This document shows, piece by piece, positions 41,401-52,121 of a stretch of 64,000 nucleotides of DNA. The stretch spans positions 47,622,602 through 47,686,601 of the forward strand of contig JAUJPP010000003.1 of the NCBI GenBank assembly GCA_030562195.1, written 5' to 3'. The position numbers and the translations under genes were made by a program. The notes under the pieces were generated by a model. It had not been told where the DNA came from. It saw nothing but the letters and a program-made list of their open reading frames with translations, and made no database searches. The number at the start of each line of letters is the position of its first letter. The first letter of the stretch is position 1. The DNA comes from Nipponacmea schrenckii. Lineage: Eukaryota; Mollusca; Gastropoda; Lottiidae.

Positions 41401-44400
41401 TAAATGCTGTCTATTATTTTTATCGATTTGTTTTACCAGTCATTTGAAACTGTAAATCAGTTTTTAATACGGCTACAGAATGGCGTGTTAGTTCCTTTAC
41501 TATTCGTCCTTACATCCTTCCTTGTGAATAATGTTAGGATGCTGCAGGACAATTGTCACTTTAAGCAATATTCACAGTCATTCTATGACTACTCTGTGAA
41601 ATTTTGCAATCATTTTCATATGAATTGAAATAATATGGTGAGTCTTGCTGTATTGCCTTTCGATTGATTAAATTGATAACCACCGGAAAAGGTTTTATTT
41701 TCAAACGTTTTTCAAATGATTTCACCGAAGGGAATTATATATTCCAATGCACTTAAATATTACCAATTATACTTATAGGTCCAGAATAATGGGTACAGAT
41801 TGCCTTTGCATGGACGAATTATTTACCCTTGATAGCAAAAATACGAGCCTTCATTTACGTCTACACAAGATATCAAATGAGTGTAACGGCAATTTGAATT
41901 CTACATTATGTATATTAGCAGGGGCGTAGCATGACCATTCTACCCAGGGGGGGGGGGGGTGTAATCTCTAAATTATACCGACGAACGCCCCTTCAGCTTT
42001 TGAGCTAAATATAGCTTCATACGAAATCCTCTAAAGCACCTGTTTAAATGTTTTTATACATCGTTGTTTCACGGTAAATGCGCACGCACCACTATGAATT
42101 TAATGATAGTAGTCGTTATGTTGTAACTTTTCTAGTCTTGCAAATGGACCAAGAGTCGGCCAGTTTATCCAGGTCGAGGCAGTCCAAAATATCATTTGCA
42201 CTGGATAAAATCATCAAGTTGTCAAGACGATCTTCTTTCATTGTCGATCTTAAAAAGTTTTTTACCAGCCTTAACTTGCTGAAAGAACGTTCATTGCTCG
42301 CAACAGTTACAGGAATGGTCAACGCTAATTGGTAAGCTTTGGAAAGGCGTGGGTAAAACCGCTGCTTCCCGAGGAGACACTTGGCGGAATCCTGCAAATT
42401 CCTAGCACCACTGTTTACGATGTCATTTCCCATTATTTCGATGTCTGCCAACAATACATCGGAATCTTTCGCTTTTGTTGGAAATCGTTTGAAAAGCTTG
42501 ACGACTCATGAACATGGCGTTTAATTCCTGAAGTACTGGGATAACAGACTGAAAAATCACTTTTCATATCATCTGGTATTGTTTTTGCATTATTACCAGG
42601 CATTTCAGTCCCCATTAACAATACAGCATCGCCAGTATTGGATTGATCTCCAGCCTCGATCACGGCTTGATTTTCCACCTCTGGTTCGCCATCTCCATGT
42701 TTTGAGGAATTTTGAGAAGATTTACCAGCTGCGGCAGCATCAAAAGGTTTTTTTTGTTTTTTTGTTCCGAACACTTTTGCGCTGTTTAAGTAAATCCTGA
42801 TGGAATTTTAAAATTTGTGCTTTTTTTTGTAATCAAAATTCATTTCAACATTACATTCGAGGCAACTGATTGTGTATCGGTTTGCGCGCTCCTTGGGGGA
42901 CATTTTGGATGATTAAGAGTAACTGTTAATTTGAGGTAAATTTCTTTCAAATGAATTGAATCGAGTGAGAGTAGGACTTTATTACACAATTTGAACAACC
43001 GAGAAAAACTCAGAAAATTTGATATCTGAAACTATTTTACCGACCAACTATTTACAGAGCAGATAATTATTTTATAGATATAAATTTATAGAGCCTAAGC
43101 TAAGTAGGCTATGTAATCAGTTTACCAAAATGTGGAATATAACTTTATTCAAATTTTGAACAACCGAGAAAAACAAAGACAATTTAATATCTGAAACTAT
43201 TTTACCGACCAACTATTTACAGAGCAGATAATTATTTTATACATATAAATTTATAGAGCCTAAGCTAAGTAGGCTATGTAATCAGTTTACCAAAATGTGG
43301 AATATAACTTTATTCAAATTTTGAACAACCGAGAAAAACAAAGACAATTTAATATCTGAAACTATTTTACCGACCAACTATTTACAGAGCAGATTATTAT
43401 TTTATAGATAGGGCCTGCCTATAGATTTTTAGAGCCTAAGCTAAGAAGGCTATGTAGGATTTATCAGTTTACTAAAATGTGGAATAGAACTTTATTACTT
43501 GTTTTGCCTTGGATTGGTTCGAGAAATGAAAAAGCGTGGTTTTTGGACTGGTCATTAATACGAAAAACTATTCATGACAATCGAGAGAAGGAACAGAAAA
43601 ATGACTTCAATAACGAAGAATCAAAAAGGGGAGGTAAATCACATTTAAAAAGACAACAATATCGTAAATCTGTGATAATCAGAAACTGTTTTACCGACAA
43701 CCATTTACAGAGTAGATAATTATTTTATAGACATAGATTTACAGAGCCCATGTAGACTATTTTATCAGTTTGCCGATACATAGTTTTTACTTTTTCCATC
43801 AACCAATCGATTTTACCGACGGCTCCGTCAATTACCGACCGATCCCGCGTTTTACCGACCAGTTCAGCAAAAGTGGGGGGTGTTACACCCCCACACCCCC
43901 CGTACACTTCTCCCCTGTATATTAGGATGACACGTAACATTATTTAATAATGTTGTCCTTATGAACATTGTGTTGCGTGTTCTTAGTATCATATTTTATT
44001 CTGAACTCATTGAGCTACATGTATATATGTAATAATTAATCAATTAATTTGTTTTCTTCAGATTTACAACTTACCATTCACTTTAAATAACGTTGAGATA
44101 TGTTTTATATTTTCAGATGAACGTGATATTTATCCTACATGTACATATATAGAATATTTTACAGATAATGACGATAGAGAGGGTATGGGGCCAACAGAAG
44201 CTATACTCTGTAAGTATGTCTTTTTTGATTATTGGTGGTAATATCACTTTTCATCACAGAAATAAAGGGGTTATATTCACAGCTATCGTTTTCAGAAATT
44301 TTGTAAATTCACGTAGGACTATTCGTTCAAATATGTTAAAATATGATGAATAAACAGAAATGTATGCAGACATTATTAACAAGATTTGAAGCAGTTTAAC

Positions 44401-47400
44401 ATATTTTTTTGATAATGAAATGGATATTGACAATCCTCAATTCAAATGAAACCATTGAACTATAAGAGTGAACCAGACACAAATTGTCAATATCATTGTT
44501 GAGAACCATACATAAAATCAGAAGTTAAAAATCTGAGTACTTGTGACAATGTAAGAACAGTCTTTCAAACACATGAAGGAAGAGAGAAGAAATAAGTCGA
44601 TCTATCTGTGGAACTCCACACGACTCTATTTATCGAAGTTTGTTTCAGTACAGTAAGCATTACTCTTTATATTATAACATTTTATTTTTTCAGTAAACAT
44701 ACGCCGAGCTACTACCTTTCCTTTAGTTAGTTTATTAATATTGCTAATAGGAGGAATACTTAGTCTGGGTAGCCATTGTAAATCAAACGGTGGTAGAAAG
44801 ATCTTGACTTTTGTTTGTGGTATTTTATTTGTTTTAGCAGGTGAGTTTAATTTTATTATTTGTACAATTTGTGAAATTCTTCTTAGTCTACTATACGTGA
44901 TTTTTAAAGTTGTCGTTCTGATGGGTGGTTAGGTCTACTTTTCTTTAACCCTAAGGCTTACTTATTTGAGGAGGAGACGATGGATAATAGTTCTAAGTGG
45001 GATTGTTCGATTTGAAAGATTGTGACGAATGTTAAAAGTTGAAATAGTAAATTTAAGGCGCTACATAAAGGTTTTTCACCACCACCAAATCAGATAGTAC
45101 CCATATGTGAGTGTTATATTGTATAAACTCACTCTATTTATAAGAAAAATACATATTTCGGAATAAGAGAATGGGTCTCAGCGATAGGAATACGAGTTTA
45201 CTCTACTTTATTCCAACTGTGACCTTTCACCAAACACATTTCTCGAGATTTCCATTAGCACATGCTAAAGTACACCTCCCCCTCAATATTTCACTCAATA
45301 ACCCGTTAAGATTGTTTGTAGAAATTACAAATTCATCAAAACACCATTGTATTGTCTTCGGTCGATGGATTCTGTTTCTTACAGCTTGTGGAGCTTCTTT
45401 CAGGTCAAAATATTGTTTTCATCTACAAAAATCCATGAGCTTTTTGAATATAGACTTTAGAAGAATAACTGATTGAATGTAGTATGGAATTGAGAAGCAA
45501 TTGAATGGGTCATCTCAAATTCCGTTTACCATCGGCGGTCCGAATCCTAGATAACCAATTTAACATATTTTTAACTTTTAATGCTCTGGCTTATTTCAAG
45601 GGTATTAGTTCTAATCTCATTTCACGATTCGTAATATAACCCCCATGTACAGCTACCTGCATTATTTGAATTTACAAAATTACACACGAGTTTGCGGCAC
45701 TATCTTAAGATAATGATCTGAGGAGACAAAAACACTCAAGATATGTCACTGTCACAGACAGCAGAAGAATATTCGTGTCAAGTGATCTCTACCTTATTTT
45801 ACTTTGAATGTCATCTCGTTTCAAATGTCGAACGAAGCAATCTTGAGTTTCCAAGAATCATACTTTGCTTTGAAAGACATGAACCCTTTGTGTTGTCCTT
45901 TATCTCATTTGTTCATTAAGAACCAATGTCTGGAATTATTCAAATCTGGCGACGAACATAGAATGGTGAGATATGTGAGGGTTCTGTACTAAAGGGGTTC
46001 TACAGCTAAAATCTTGTTAATACTTAGGCATTGATTTCAAGTATCCCTATTGCTAAAAGGAAACTGTGGATTCGTTAATCAATAAAAATTAATGAGTTTT
46101 AAAGGAGTTGTTAAAATGATATGTCCCACCCCCGCTAAAATAAAGAAACTTACAAGTGTGAGAATGCTTTAGGCGATGTCTGGAAAGGTCATTGAATTCT
46201 ACCATTTAACAATTAATCAATAATAAGTGAGATTTTATCTCGAATTCTTGTCTCCAATTTATCGACTGGGTTTCATCAAGAGATTCAGAATTAAGAACTT
46301 GTACCATCTAATCAAGATAAACTCGTGTCGTTTCTAATATTTCAATCCCAACAATAAAATCAACAACTTACAAATTCTCATTCGGCATCTTTAAGAATCC
46401 AAGCATTTCATCTATTCTCACCAAGTTTTAAAATGAAATTGCCAAGGTCAACTTTTCCTCGAGGTTTATTTGCAAAAATCCTAAAAGGTGGGGATGAAGA
46501 AATCATTTCCTAGAGATTCTGCATTTTCATATTTTAATAAATTGAAAATGTTTGACTTATTTGAAAATACCCCTTAAATTCTAAAATAGCCTAAACGGGA
46601 TCAGAAGACTGTATTCTCGTGATTCGAAAACTTGATATCTGAAACTATTTTACCGACCAACTATTTACAGAGCAGATAATTATTTTATAGATATAAATTT
46701 ATAGAGCCTAAGCTAAGTAGGCTATGTAATCAGTTTACCAAAATGTGGAATATAACTTCAAATTTTGAACAACCGAGAAAAACAAAGACAATTTAATATC
46801 TGAAACTATTTTACCGACCAACTATTTACAGAGCAGATAATTATTTTATAGATAGGGCCTGCCTATAGATTTTTAGAGCCTAAGCTAAGAAGGCTATGTA
46901 GGCCTTATCAGTTTACTAAAATGTGGAATAGGACTTTATTACTTGTTTTGCCTTGGATTGGTTCGAGAAATGAAAAAGCGTAGTTTTTGGACTGGTCATC
47001 AATACGAAAAACTATTCATGACAATCGAGAGAGGGAACAGAGAATGACTTCATTAACGGATAATCAAAAAGGGAAGGTAAATCACATTTAAAAAGACAAC
47101 AATATCGTAAATCGTGATAATCAGAAACTGTTTTACCGACAACCATTTACAGAGTAGATAATTATTTTATAGATGTAGATTTACAGAGCCTATGTAGACT
47201 ATTTTATCAGTTTGCCGATACATAGTTTTTACTTTTTCCTTCAACCAATCGATTTTACCGACGGCTCCGTCAATTACCGACCGATCCCGCGTTTTACCGA
47301 CCAGTTCAGCACAAGTGGGGGGTGTTACACCCCCACACCCCCCGTACGCTACGCCCCTGTATATGAAAATACCCCTCAAATTCTAAAATAGCCTAGAGAT

Positions 47401-48316
47401 CAGAAGACTGTATTCAAACTGTCTCGTGATTCGTAAACAGTAGTGCCATGAAATTATTAAGATATCGACAGCAAAAGACAAAAGAACACTATTGTGTAAG
47501 AGGGGATATTAACTTAATTATATTGATTATGAAACTATACAAGAGTAATAAGCCTGCTGTAATCATCTTCCTGATTATATTATCTCCGTGATTAATATCA
47601 TAATGTACTTAGTCCGTATTATGAACATATTGCAAACTCTCTCTCTCCACATAAATAATTCCGACACTATAATTCACTTCCATATCAAAATGCCCTCTCG
47701 GACTCAGTGGTTCGAGAGTGTTTAATGTGACTTTGAAAAGAAGGTTGTGATGGCATGGTAGTAACTTATCTCACATTTTTATGTTCTATTTGCAGGTTTG
47801 TGTACTTTGGTAGGAATTATTCTTTATATTGGTAGTATAACTGAAGAAGTAGGAAATAAAGCACATGCATCAATAGAAAAACCTAAATTTATATATTTTT
47901 ATGGACCGTCATTCATGATGGCCGTAGGTTCCTTCATTTTAACCGAACTTTCTGGAGTGTTTTCTGTGTACTTATATATAACAAAGCACAAACAAGCGAG
48001 GAGAAAGAAAATGCAACAAGCTTTAAAAAATGAACCAAACGATCGTGCAAACCATTGGCGACATAGACGCCCTCGTGGTGAACATTCACGCGAAAGATCA
48101 CAATCACGTGATCGATCTAGAGACCCATCAATGAGTAGATCTGAAAGTTATTTCACGTATACACCAATATCAGATACTTCTCACGAACTATCAAATTATA
48201 ATTTTCAACGAGACGCATCAAGAAACACCATAGCAACAACGGCCGAAATGCACGTGCAAAAAGATACTGTGGCACCGCCATCTATTGATATTGTTCGTCG
48301 AACGACACCGGTTTGA
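26250..48316 (+). CDS. TARP / stargazin-like calcium-channel gamma subunit, complete four-exon gene
   Basis: Joining 26250-26448, 44117-44209, 44694-44840 and 47796-48316 gives 960 nt: 319 codons plus stop, close to vertebrate TARP length. TARPs are four-pass auxiliary subunits of AMPA-type glutamate receptors and control their trafficking and gating at synapses. Visible features: TM1 at about 9-34 ending in AVGTDYWLY; sequon N47-N-T; signature YSGLWRVC (56-63); partner Cys75; TM2 at about 106-122; TM3 at about 136-158 across the exon 3/4 junction; TM4 at about 180-204; then a cytoplasmic tail with an Arg/Ser-rich run (about 225-250). The protein ends RRTTPV, a class I PDZ ligand like that of vertebrate type I TARPs. 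The membrane core (IRRATTFPLVSL, ILYIGSI, SGVFSVYLYITK) recalls gamma-5/gamma-7. All three introns are phase 1; intron 1 is 17.7 kb. An in-frame TGA at 26220 and a good Kozak context support the start. Confidence 0.93.
26599..26628. repeat. Poly-T tract, about 29 bp
   Basis: An uninterrupted T run near the start of TARP intron 1. No associated element was recognised. Confidence 0.9.
34519..34998. repeat. Direct repeat pair of about 78 bp, 400 bp apart
   Basis: TGTAACGTTTCTTGTGCATT followed by CTAACATTT-GTTGTTGGTATTG, a second TAACGTTTCTTG and GTTGAC-GGCGGG occurs at about 34519-34597 and again at about 34922-34998. The copies are almost identical. The interval contains CCAxTGGA and CACTGGAAC-type short motifs. 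The nature of the element is unknown. Confidence 0.7.
37003..37437. mobile_element. Miniature inverted-repeat element, 435 bp, long TIRs
   Basis: The left arm starts ACAGAAAACAACATTTGCGA, continues TTTTTGCCGGTCGACTG and reaches CTTTA-type and ACTCxGAGTTT blocks by about 37080. The right arm (about 37362-37437) is its reverse complement with modest divergence. ATATT flanks both ends, a possible 5-bp target duplication. There is no internal ORF. It is a non-autonomous DNA element in TARP intron 1. Confidence 0.7.
37438..40075. other. Intronic sequence without recognised features
   Basis: Part of TARP intron 1. An 87-codon minus frame at 38713-38976 is Asn/Tyr/Phe-rich and unsupported by splice sites. 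No transposon ends or RNAs were seen. Confidence 0.4.
40076..40345. repeat. 30-bp minisatellite, about 9 copies, with an embedded inversion
   Basis: The unit CCAAAATACCTTGTACCCGT-ATTGCTGTAA repeats at exact 30-bp spacing (ATACxTTGTA at 40081, 40111, 40141 and so on to 40261). Thirty is divisible by three, so several frames on both strands stay open, the longest at 40000-40398 (-). They start at TTG and only reflect the period. Near the right end, 40274-40294 is a perfect 21-bp reverse complement of 40309-40329, so one unit was inverted or copied backwards. Confidence 0.9.
40729..41202. mobile_element. TTAA-flanked miniature inverted-repeat element, 474 bp
   Basis: It begins TTAAAGGGATAATAGGCGTT AGAA and ends with the exact reverse complement of that block, with TTAA at both edges. 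Size and TTAA-AGGG start match the element at 19290-19769, although the internal sequences differ. A piggyBac-type, non-autonomous element is the simplest reading. Confidence 0.75.
42116..42903 (-). pseudogene. Broken hAT transposase / ZMYM1-like gene
   Basis: An ATG at 42901-42903 opens a short frame (MSPKERANRY, then a CLEC pair and Lys/His-rich stretch) that stops near 42808. A second frame (42433-42774) continues with low-complexity sequence including FDAAAAGKSS. A third (42116-42454) holds the hAT C-terminal dimerisation region, visible as VTVASNERSFSKLRLVKNFL, then LRSTMKEDRLDNLM and a terminal stretch with DILDCLDLDKLAD. At least two frame breaks and loss of the catalytic core make it non-functional. 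The family call rests on the dimerisation-region pattern. Confidence 0.8.
42991..43480. repeat. 165-bp tandem repeat inside the hAT element
   Basis: The block TTGAACAACCGAGAAAAAC starts at 42991, 43156 and 43321, giving a 165-bp period. Each unit contains CTGAAACTATTTTACCGACC and TTTACAGAGCAGATAATTAT. A more diverged version (ACAGAGTAGATAATTATTTT) recurs near 43705. Subterminal repeats of this kind are common in hAT elements. Confidence 0.85.
44117..44209 (+). CDS. TARP exon 2
   Basis: Acceptor TTTTCAG|ATGAAC, donor CTCT|GTAAGT. Encodes residues 67-97 plus one base: the second part of the first extracellular loop, with Cys75 (PTCTYIEYF) expected to pair with Cys63. Both ends are phase 1. Confidence 0.88.
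44694..44840 (+). CDS. TARP exon 3
   Basis: Acceptor TTTTTTCAG|TAAACA, donor GCAG|GTGAGT. Encodes residues 98-146: NIRRATTFPLVSL leading into TM2, a short cytoplasmic loop (SHCKSNGGRK) and the start of TM3. Both ends are phase 1. Confidence 0.9.
44841..47795 (+). other. TARP intron 3, 2.96 kb
   Basis: A phase-1 intron. A 101-codon frame at 45171-45476 (+) has no family features. The interval 46632-47359 is a partial hAT copy flanked by a 70-bp duplication. The remainder is AT-rich with no other features. Confidence 0.8.
46632..47359 (-). mobile_element. Partial hAT copy lacking one terminus
   Basis: Nearly identical to the right part of the element at 41919-43917, in the same orientation, including one complete and one partial tandem unit. 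Its right end, reverse-complemented, is an intact CAGGGGCGTAGCGTACGGGG. The left end has no terminal repeat and no transposase. Host sequence of about 70 bp occurs on both sides (46563-46631 and 47365-47438). Confidence 0.85.
47796..48316 (+). CDS. TARP exon 4 and stop
   Basis: Acceptor CTATTTGCAG|GTTTG. Encodes the rest of TM3 (GLCTLVGIILYIGSI), the second extracellular loop, TM4 and the whole cytoplasmic tail. The tail carries an Arg/Ser-rich run that could be phosphorylated, and ends RRTTPV followed by TGA at 48314. Confidence 0.92.
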
Positions 48317-48890
48317 AAGTAGATTGTATTACCACATCAGGATTATTAGTGTATATTTGATAAAATCTGGTCGTGGAGGTTAAGCCTCTTTTTCATAAAT
48401 GTATAAGGAGCATGCGTGGAGGATAACATTCATAAAATTCGTCGTTTGGCGATTTTGAAGCTTTGGAGATTTTTGCAAAGGTTAAGAATGGCGCCAAAAG
48501 AAATAGTGATTGTTGCTAGACCTAGATCCAATGCACAACTTCCTGGGTCTTCACGCCCAGGACAGGAACTAGAAGTACTAGATACCAGGAAGGAAAGGGC
48601 CTCGTCACGAAGTCGAAGTGACGTACAAAATGCCCAGAGTTTTATATGTGCTGATATGTTTTGTTTGGTTTTTTATTTACATTTTAAAATTTGGAGTATC
48701 GAAATGATACATGTTTCACAAGTTTAGGTGTATTTATTTATTTGACATATTGTTGACCAATCACTGTGCTGTTATTATTATGATTATTATTGTTTTAAAA
48801 TGTGTATAACTAATATAAATCTATAAAGTCATTACTCTGCTTTTTGTAATCATTTTATAAATAAATTCACTTTAAAGAGTTCAAATTTTT
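48317..48890 (+). other. Presumed TARP 3' UTR, with an unexplained downstream ORF
   Basis: Runs from the stop to just past the polyadenylation signal at 48860. An open frame of 103 codons covers 48416-48727. Its first ATG (48488) starts MAPKEIVIVA and leads through an Arg/Ser/Glu-rich stretch. It has no recognised domain. It may be chance, an old coding segment, or an alternative C-terminus. Confidence 0.45.
48860..48865 (+). terminator. Polyadenylation signal of the TARP gene
   Basis: Canonical AATAAA about 545 bp past the TARP stop. A T-rich stretch (CAAATTTTTGTAACG) lies 15-30 bp further on, as expected of a downstream element. Confidence 0.5.
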
Positions 48891-51800
48891 GTAACGTGAA
48901 TTTTGAAGACTAGAAATTACACTAAGCAATGTAACGCTAGGTCACTATGGGGTCCATCATGTCAAGTTTAAAAATCTTTATTTCATTATTACACAGTAAA
49001 TTCAAAAGAAGATTTTTCCTCTAGGCGTCTGTCATTCGTGTTACTCTTGGACATCTTAATAGGCAAATTATGACATTACTTTAGCAAAAAACAATTGCAA
49101 GAATGGCGACATATGCATACACTTTTTTTTATTAAAGAACATCAGACAAAGACATCAACACAGATTTTTTTTGAATATGTAAGCCTATCCGGATCTAACA
49201 AGAGAGATCCCTTTCAAACGGTAATTAATAGTTTGTGTTGTTAGTGTAGGAACACATAATAGTCTGAATGTAATATCCTCTGTGAATGAATTCGCATTAT
49301 ATCCAGACAACTGATCCTAGTTTTAGTTAATGAAGACGATATTGCAGGTTGTGTTTTCATTCAAAATGTATGAGACCTTGCATTATGATTTACTTGTGTG
49401 GGAGTGTTTAAATTCTCCAAGGGCCCCGAAAATTGTTTGAATTAAATCTGATGTATGACGTGAAATTGACCGCGATTAACCAGAGATCTATCCTGATTAA
49501 CAAGTATCTTGAAGATGAGTATTTAATCAGCAGGGAATCGCAATCAAATCTATTCTCTATTATCCAGACATATCTATTGATCATTGTTTGATCATCCAGA
49601 CATATATATCGATTTAAGTTAAGACGAGGTAATCAACCCAGAAGAACTTGGAGAAAGATGAAAGTTGTAATATTTGTCTATATAACCAAAGGTGCTGACC
49701 CGATGTCGTTCCTGTCATCATATGTAAGCAATTATAATACAGAAAAGGTTTTCGTACTGTTTCAGCGCCAAATATTCTTCTTTAATCTTAAACGGGCATG
49801 ATTTTCAAGAAGACAACACGGTAAGGAATACATCCAGACGTTCATTCCAGAAATAATTGTCCATTTTTCAGTGTTAATTATCTACCACATCCGCCTCTAC
49901 CCTCCTCCCTAAAATCAAAATAATATTTGCTCAATACCGGGTACTGTATTTACTGCATCAGACCTCGACAATATTTTGTTCAGGATTGTACTGGAGCAGT
50001 AATTCAGCGAGCTTATGAAAATTGTTTACCAATGAAGTTGCAGCCTTTGACATGAATATTCGATTTACCATTATCAATTTATCAGTGCACCTTTCACTAA
50101 GTTAGTTTTTAAAAAAATATTGACAAACTTTCAACATGTTCTGCAAGCTAAAATCACAGAAATAGTGTTACCTGGTGATTTTCATTGTTGAGTGGAACGC
50201 TCGAAATCTGAAATTGTATCAAAATGGCCACTGAGCTATAAACAGCTATATACTATAAAAGTTATATGCTATAAGTCCCGACATTTGAATACCCCGACAC
50301 TCTCCATTATCCGACATACGTTATGTACCATGATAAAGATGACATGTACATTATGCATGTTAAAACGTGTATTACTATAATTTATTCCTTTTATATATTA
50401 ATGGATTCGTGGCTTCCTGTGATGTAATTCTCTCTTTGCGGTTCTGCAAAACATGTATACGGATGAATCGAGCCATTTTGTCGCTACACTTCACTTTCTA
50501 CCATCAAAATCTAATTTGAAATGAAAAATATCTGAAGTTTCCTATGAAATCGATAAAAAACAAAGACTCTTGGCGACCCGAGACTTAAATGAAATAAAAT
50601 ACATTTTTGTATAACTTACGATTTTCCCTCTATAGACATTTTTCTTTATAAAATAACCAACAGTTTACGACCTAAATATTACCTTATAGAGCACAACTCC
50701 GAGTTGTCAGTGATAAGCAAAATACAGGATATCAATGAATCCAATTAATTGAAGTATCTATTAAATAAAGTCTGTTACAAAGTTTTAATTTAAAAAGAAA
50801 AGCATTTGTGATGAGCAGATGAATTACTCGATAGACACCAAATCGTTTCCACGTCAACAATCTAGAATATGGAAATATAGATTTCAGAGTATAATATATT
50901 ATAAAGAAATAGTCTGGTCTTAAACCACTTGAATATGTTTAACATGGTATATCAATTTCTGGTGAGTTTCTTTTTTGGCCTAACCACAGTGAACGGTTCA
51001 CCTTCTTGTAATATTGTATCTTAAACCACTGACATCTGAATATTGTGATCATTTTAATAACGAAGACGAATAACATTTTCCAATGAGATTTTTTTTGGAT
51101 GATCACATTGTACGTACATGTTTAAATCACATATAATAAAACCTAAACAGTAGGTGTTCAGATCTGGCCATCTACTAGCATTTCAGTGACTTCGTTCAAC
51201 CCTTCACAGCTTCAGTACTCAAAAGTAAACTATAACAGTCCGGTTTCTGTAACTTGTATTATTATAGAGCTTAATTTGTAGGTTATGAGATGGTCTGGAC
51301 ATTTATACATAAGAAAACGTATTTAAAATAATTGTATGGTGATTGGGCCTTCCTAATCGGATGTTATTAGTAGGTCTGGTCAACCAGACATATTATTAGT
51401 CACTAAATTTATTTAATTTCCGCAATTTTGGACTGTTGGTTTATATCAGTCTGGTCATTCGTGGCTGATTTGATTAGTCCGTAGGTCAATGAAATATAAT
51501 TCGCATCTCCTTTAAGGGACATATACAAAACTGTTCTGAATTTTAAAAAGCTCATTTTTTTTAAAGCATAATATGCCTACAATATCCATATGCAGCTTCC
51601 TCCATTTAACTTTTGCTTTTTCTTGAAAATAACCCAAAATGTCATAAACGACGATTATTTTATTTATAAATATTTTAGTCACAGTGATTGAAAAACAAGA
51701 ACACAATATGATAACTGTAAAATATATCGGTTCTGTAGCAACTGTGGTTTCGTATCGGTTAAATAACCGGAAGTTGATAAAACTTTGTACGTAAGCGAGT

Positions 51801-52121
51801 CATGAAAATGGAAGGAACATGCTTTCGATCATCATCTTTGATGTTTAAAAATTCAAAGGTCGTCAACCGTGTTTGTATGTAAAATTTATGTTATTAAGTT
51901 CCCTTTCATGTCCATCTTAATCATATATGCAAATCTCCGTCCATATGCCGGTTTATAAATAGAGCCGTCAAGTAGTGCATCATTCCACGTGCTCGCGCCC
52001 TTTCTAGTTTACTTTTAGGCTCTTACCATGGCTTAGCCCTGTCCGTCATCGGAAGTTACTCCAGATTATACTTCTCTGTGCAAGTGTTCTAATCTTAGTC
52101 GTAGCATAAGACCCCCACCCA
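48891..52121. other. Intergenic, no recognised gene
   Basis: Only short incidental frames such as 50192-50380 (+) and 51512-51706 (-). No transposon ends, RNAs or splice-bounded conserved exons were recognised. Confidence 0.4.

Larger units (their letters stand above)
41919..43917 (-). mobile_element. hAT-family DNA transposon, 1,999 bp, degenerate
   Basis: The left end is CAGGGGCGTAGC at 41919. The right end, reverse-complemented, is CAGGGGAGAAGTGTACGGGG at 43917. Both sides are flanked by a perfect 8-bp duplication TATATTAG (41911-41918 and 43918-43925), the length hAT transposases make. On the minus strand it carries fragments of a transposase: a Cys-containing N-terminal piece and the C-terminal dimerisation region, with the middle missing. 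The right half holds 165-bp tandem repeats. The element ends 199 bp before TARP exon 2. Confidence 0.88.
26449..44116 (+). other. TARP intron 1, 17.7 kb
   Basis: A phase-1 intron bounded by GTAGGT and TATTTTCAG. It holds a T tract (26599-26628), a 78-bp direct repeat pair (34.5-35.0 kb), a miniature element (37003-37437), a 30-bp minisatellite (40076-40345), a TTAA element (40729-41202) and a hAT element (41919-43917). Between them, 26,630-34,500 and 35,000-37,000 contain only short incidental frames such as 36086-36283 (+), which has a hydrophobic stretch but no splice support. Confidence 0.85.

Noticed and set aside
45171..45476. 101-codon frame in TARP intron 3
   Set aside because: Lies inside a well-defined intron, no conserved features, AT-rich codon use.
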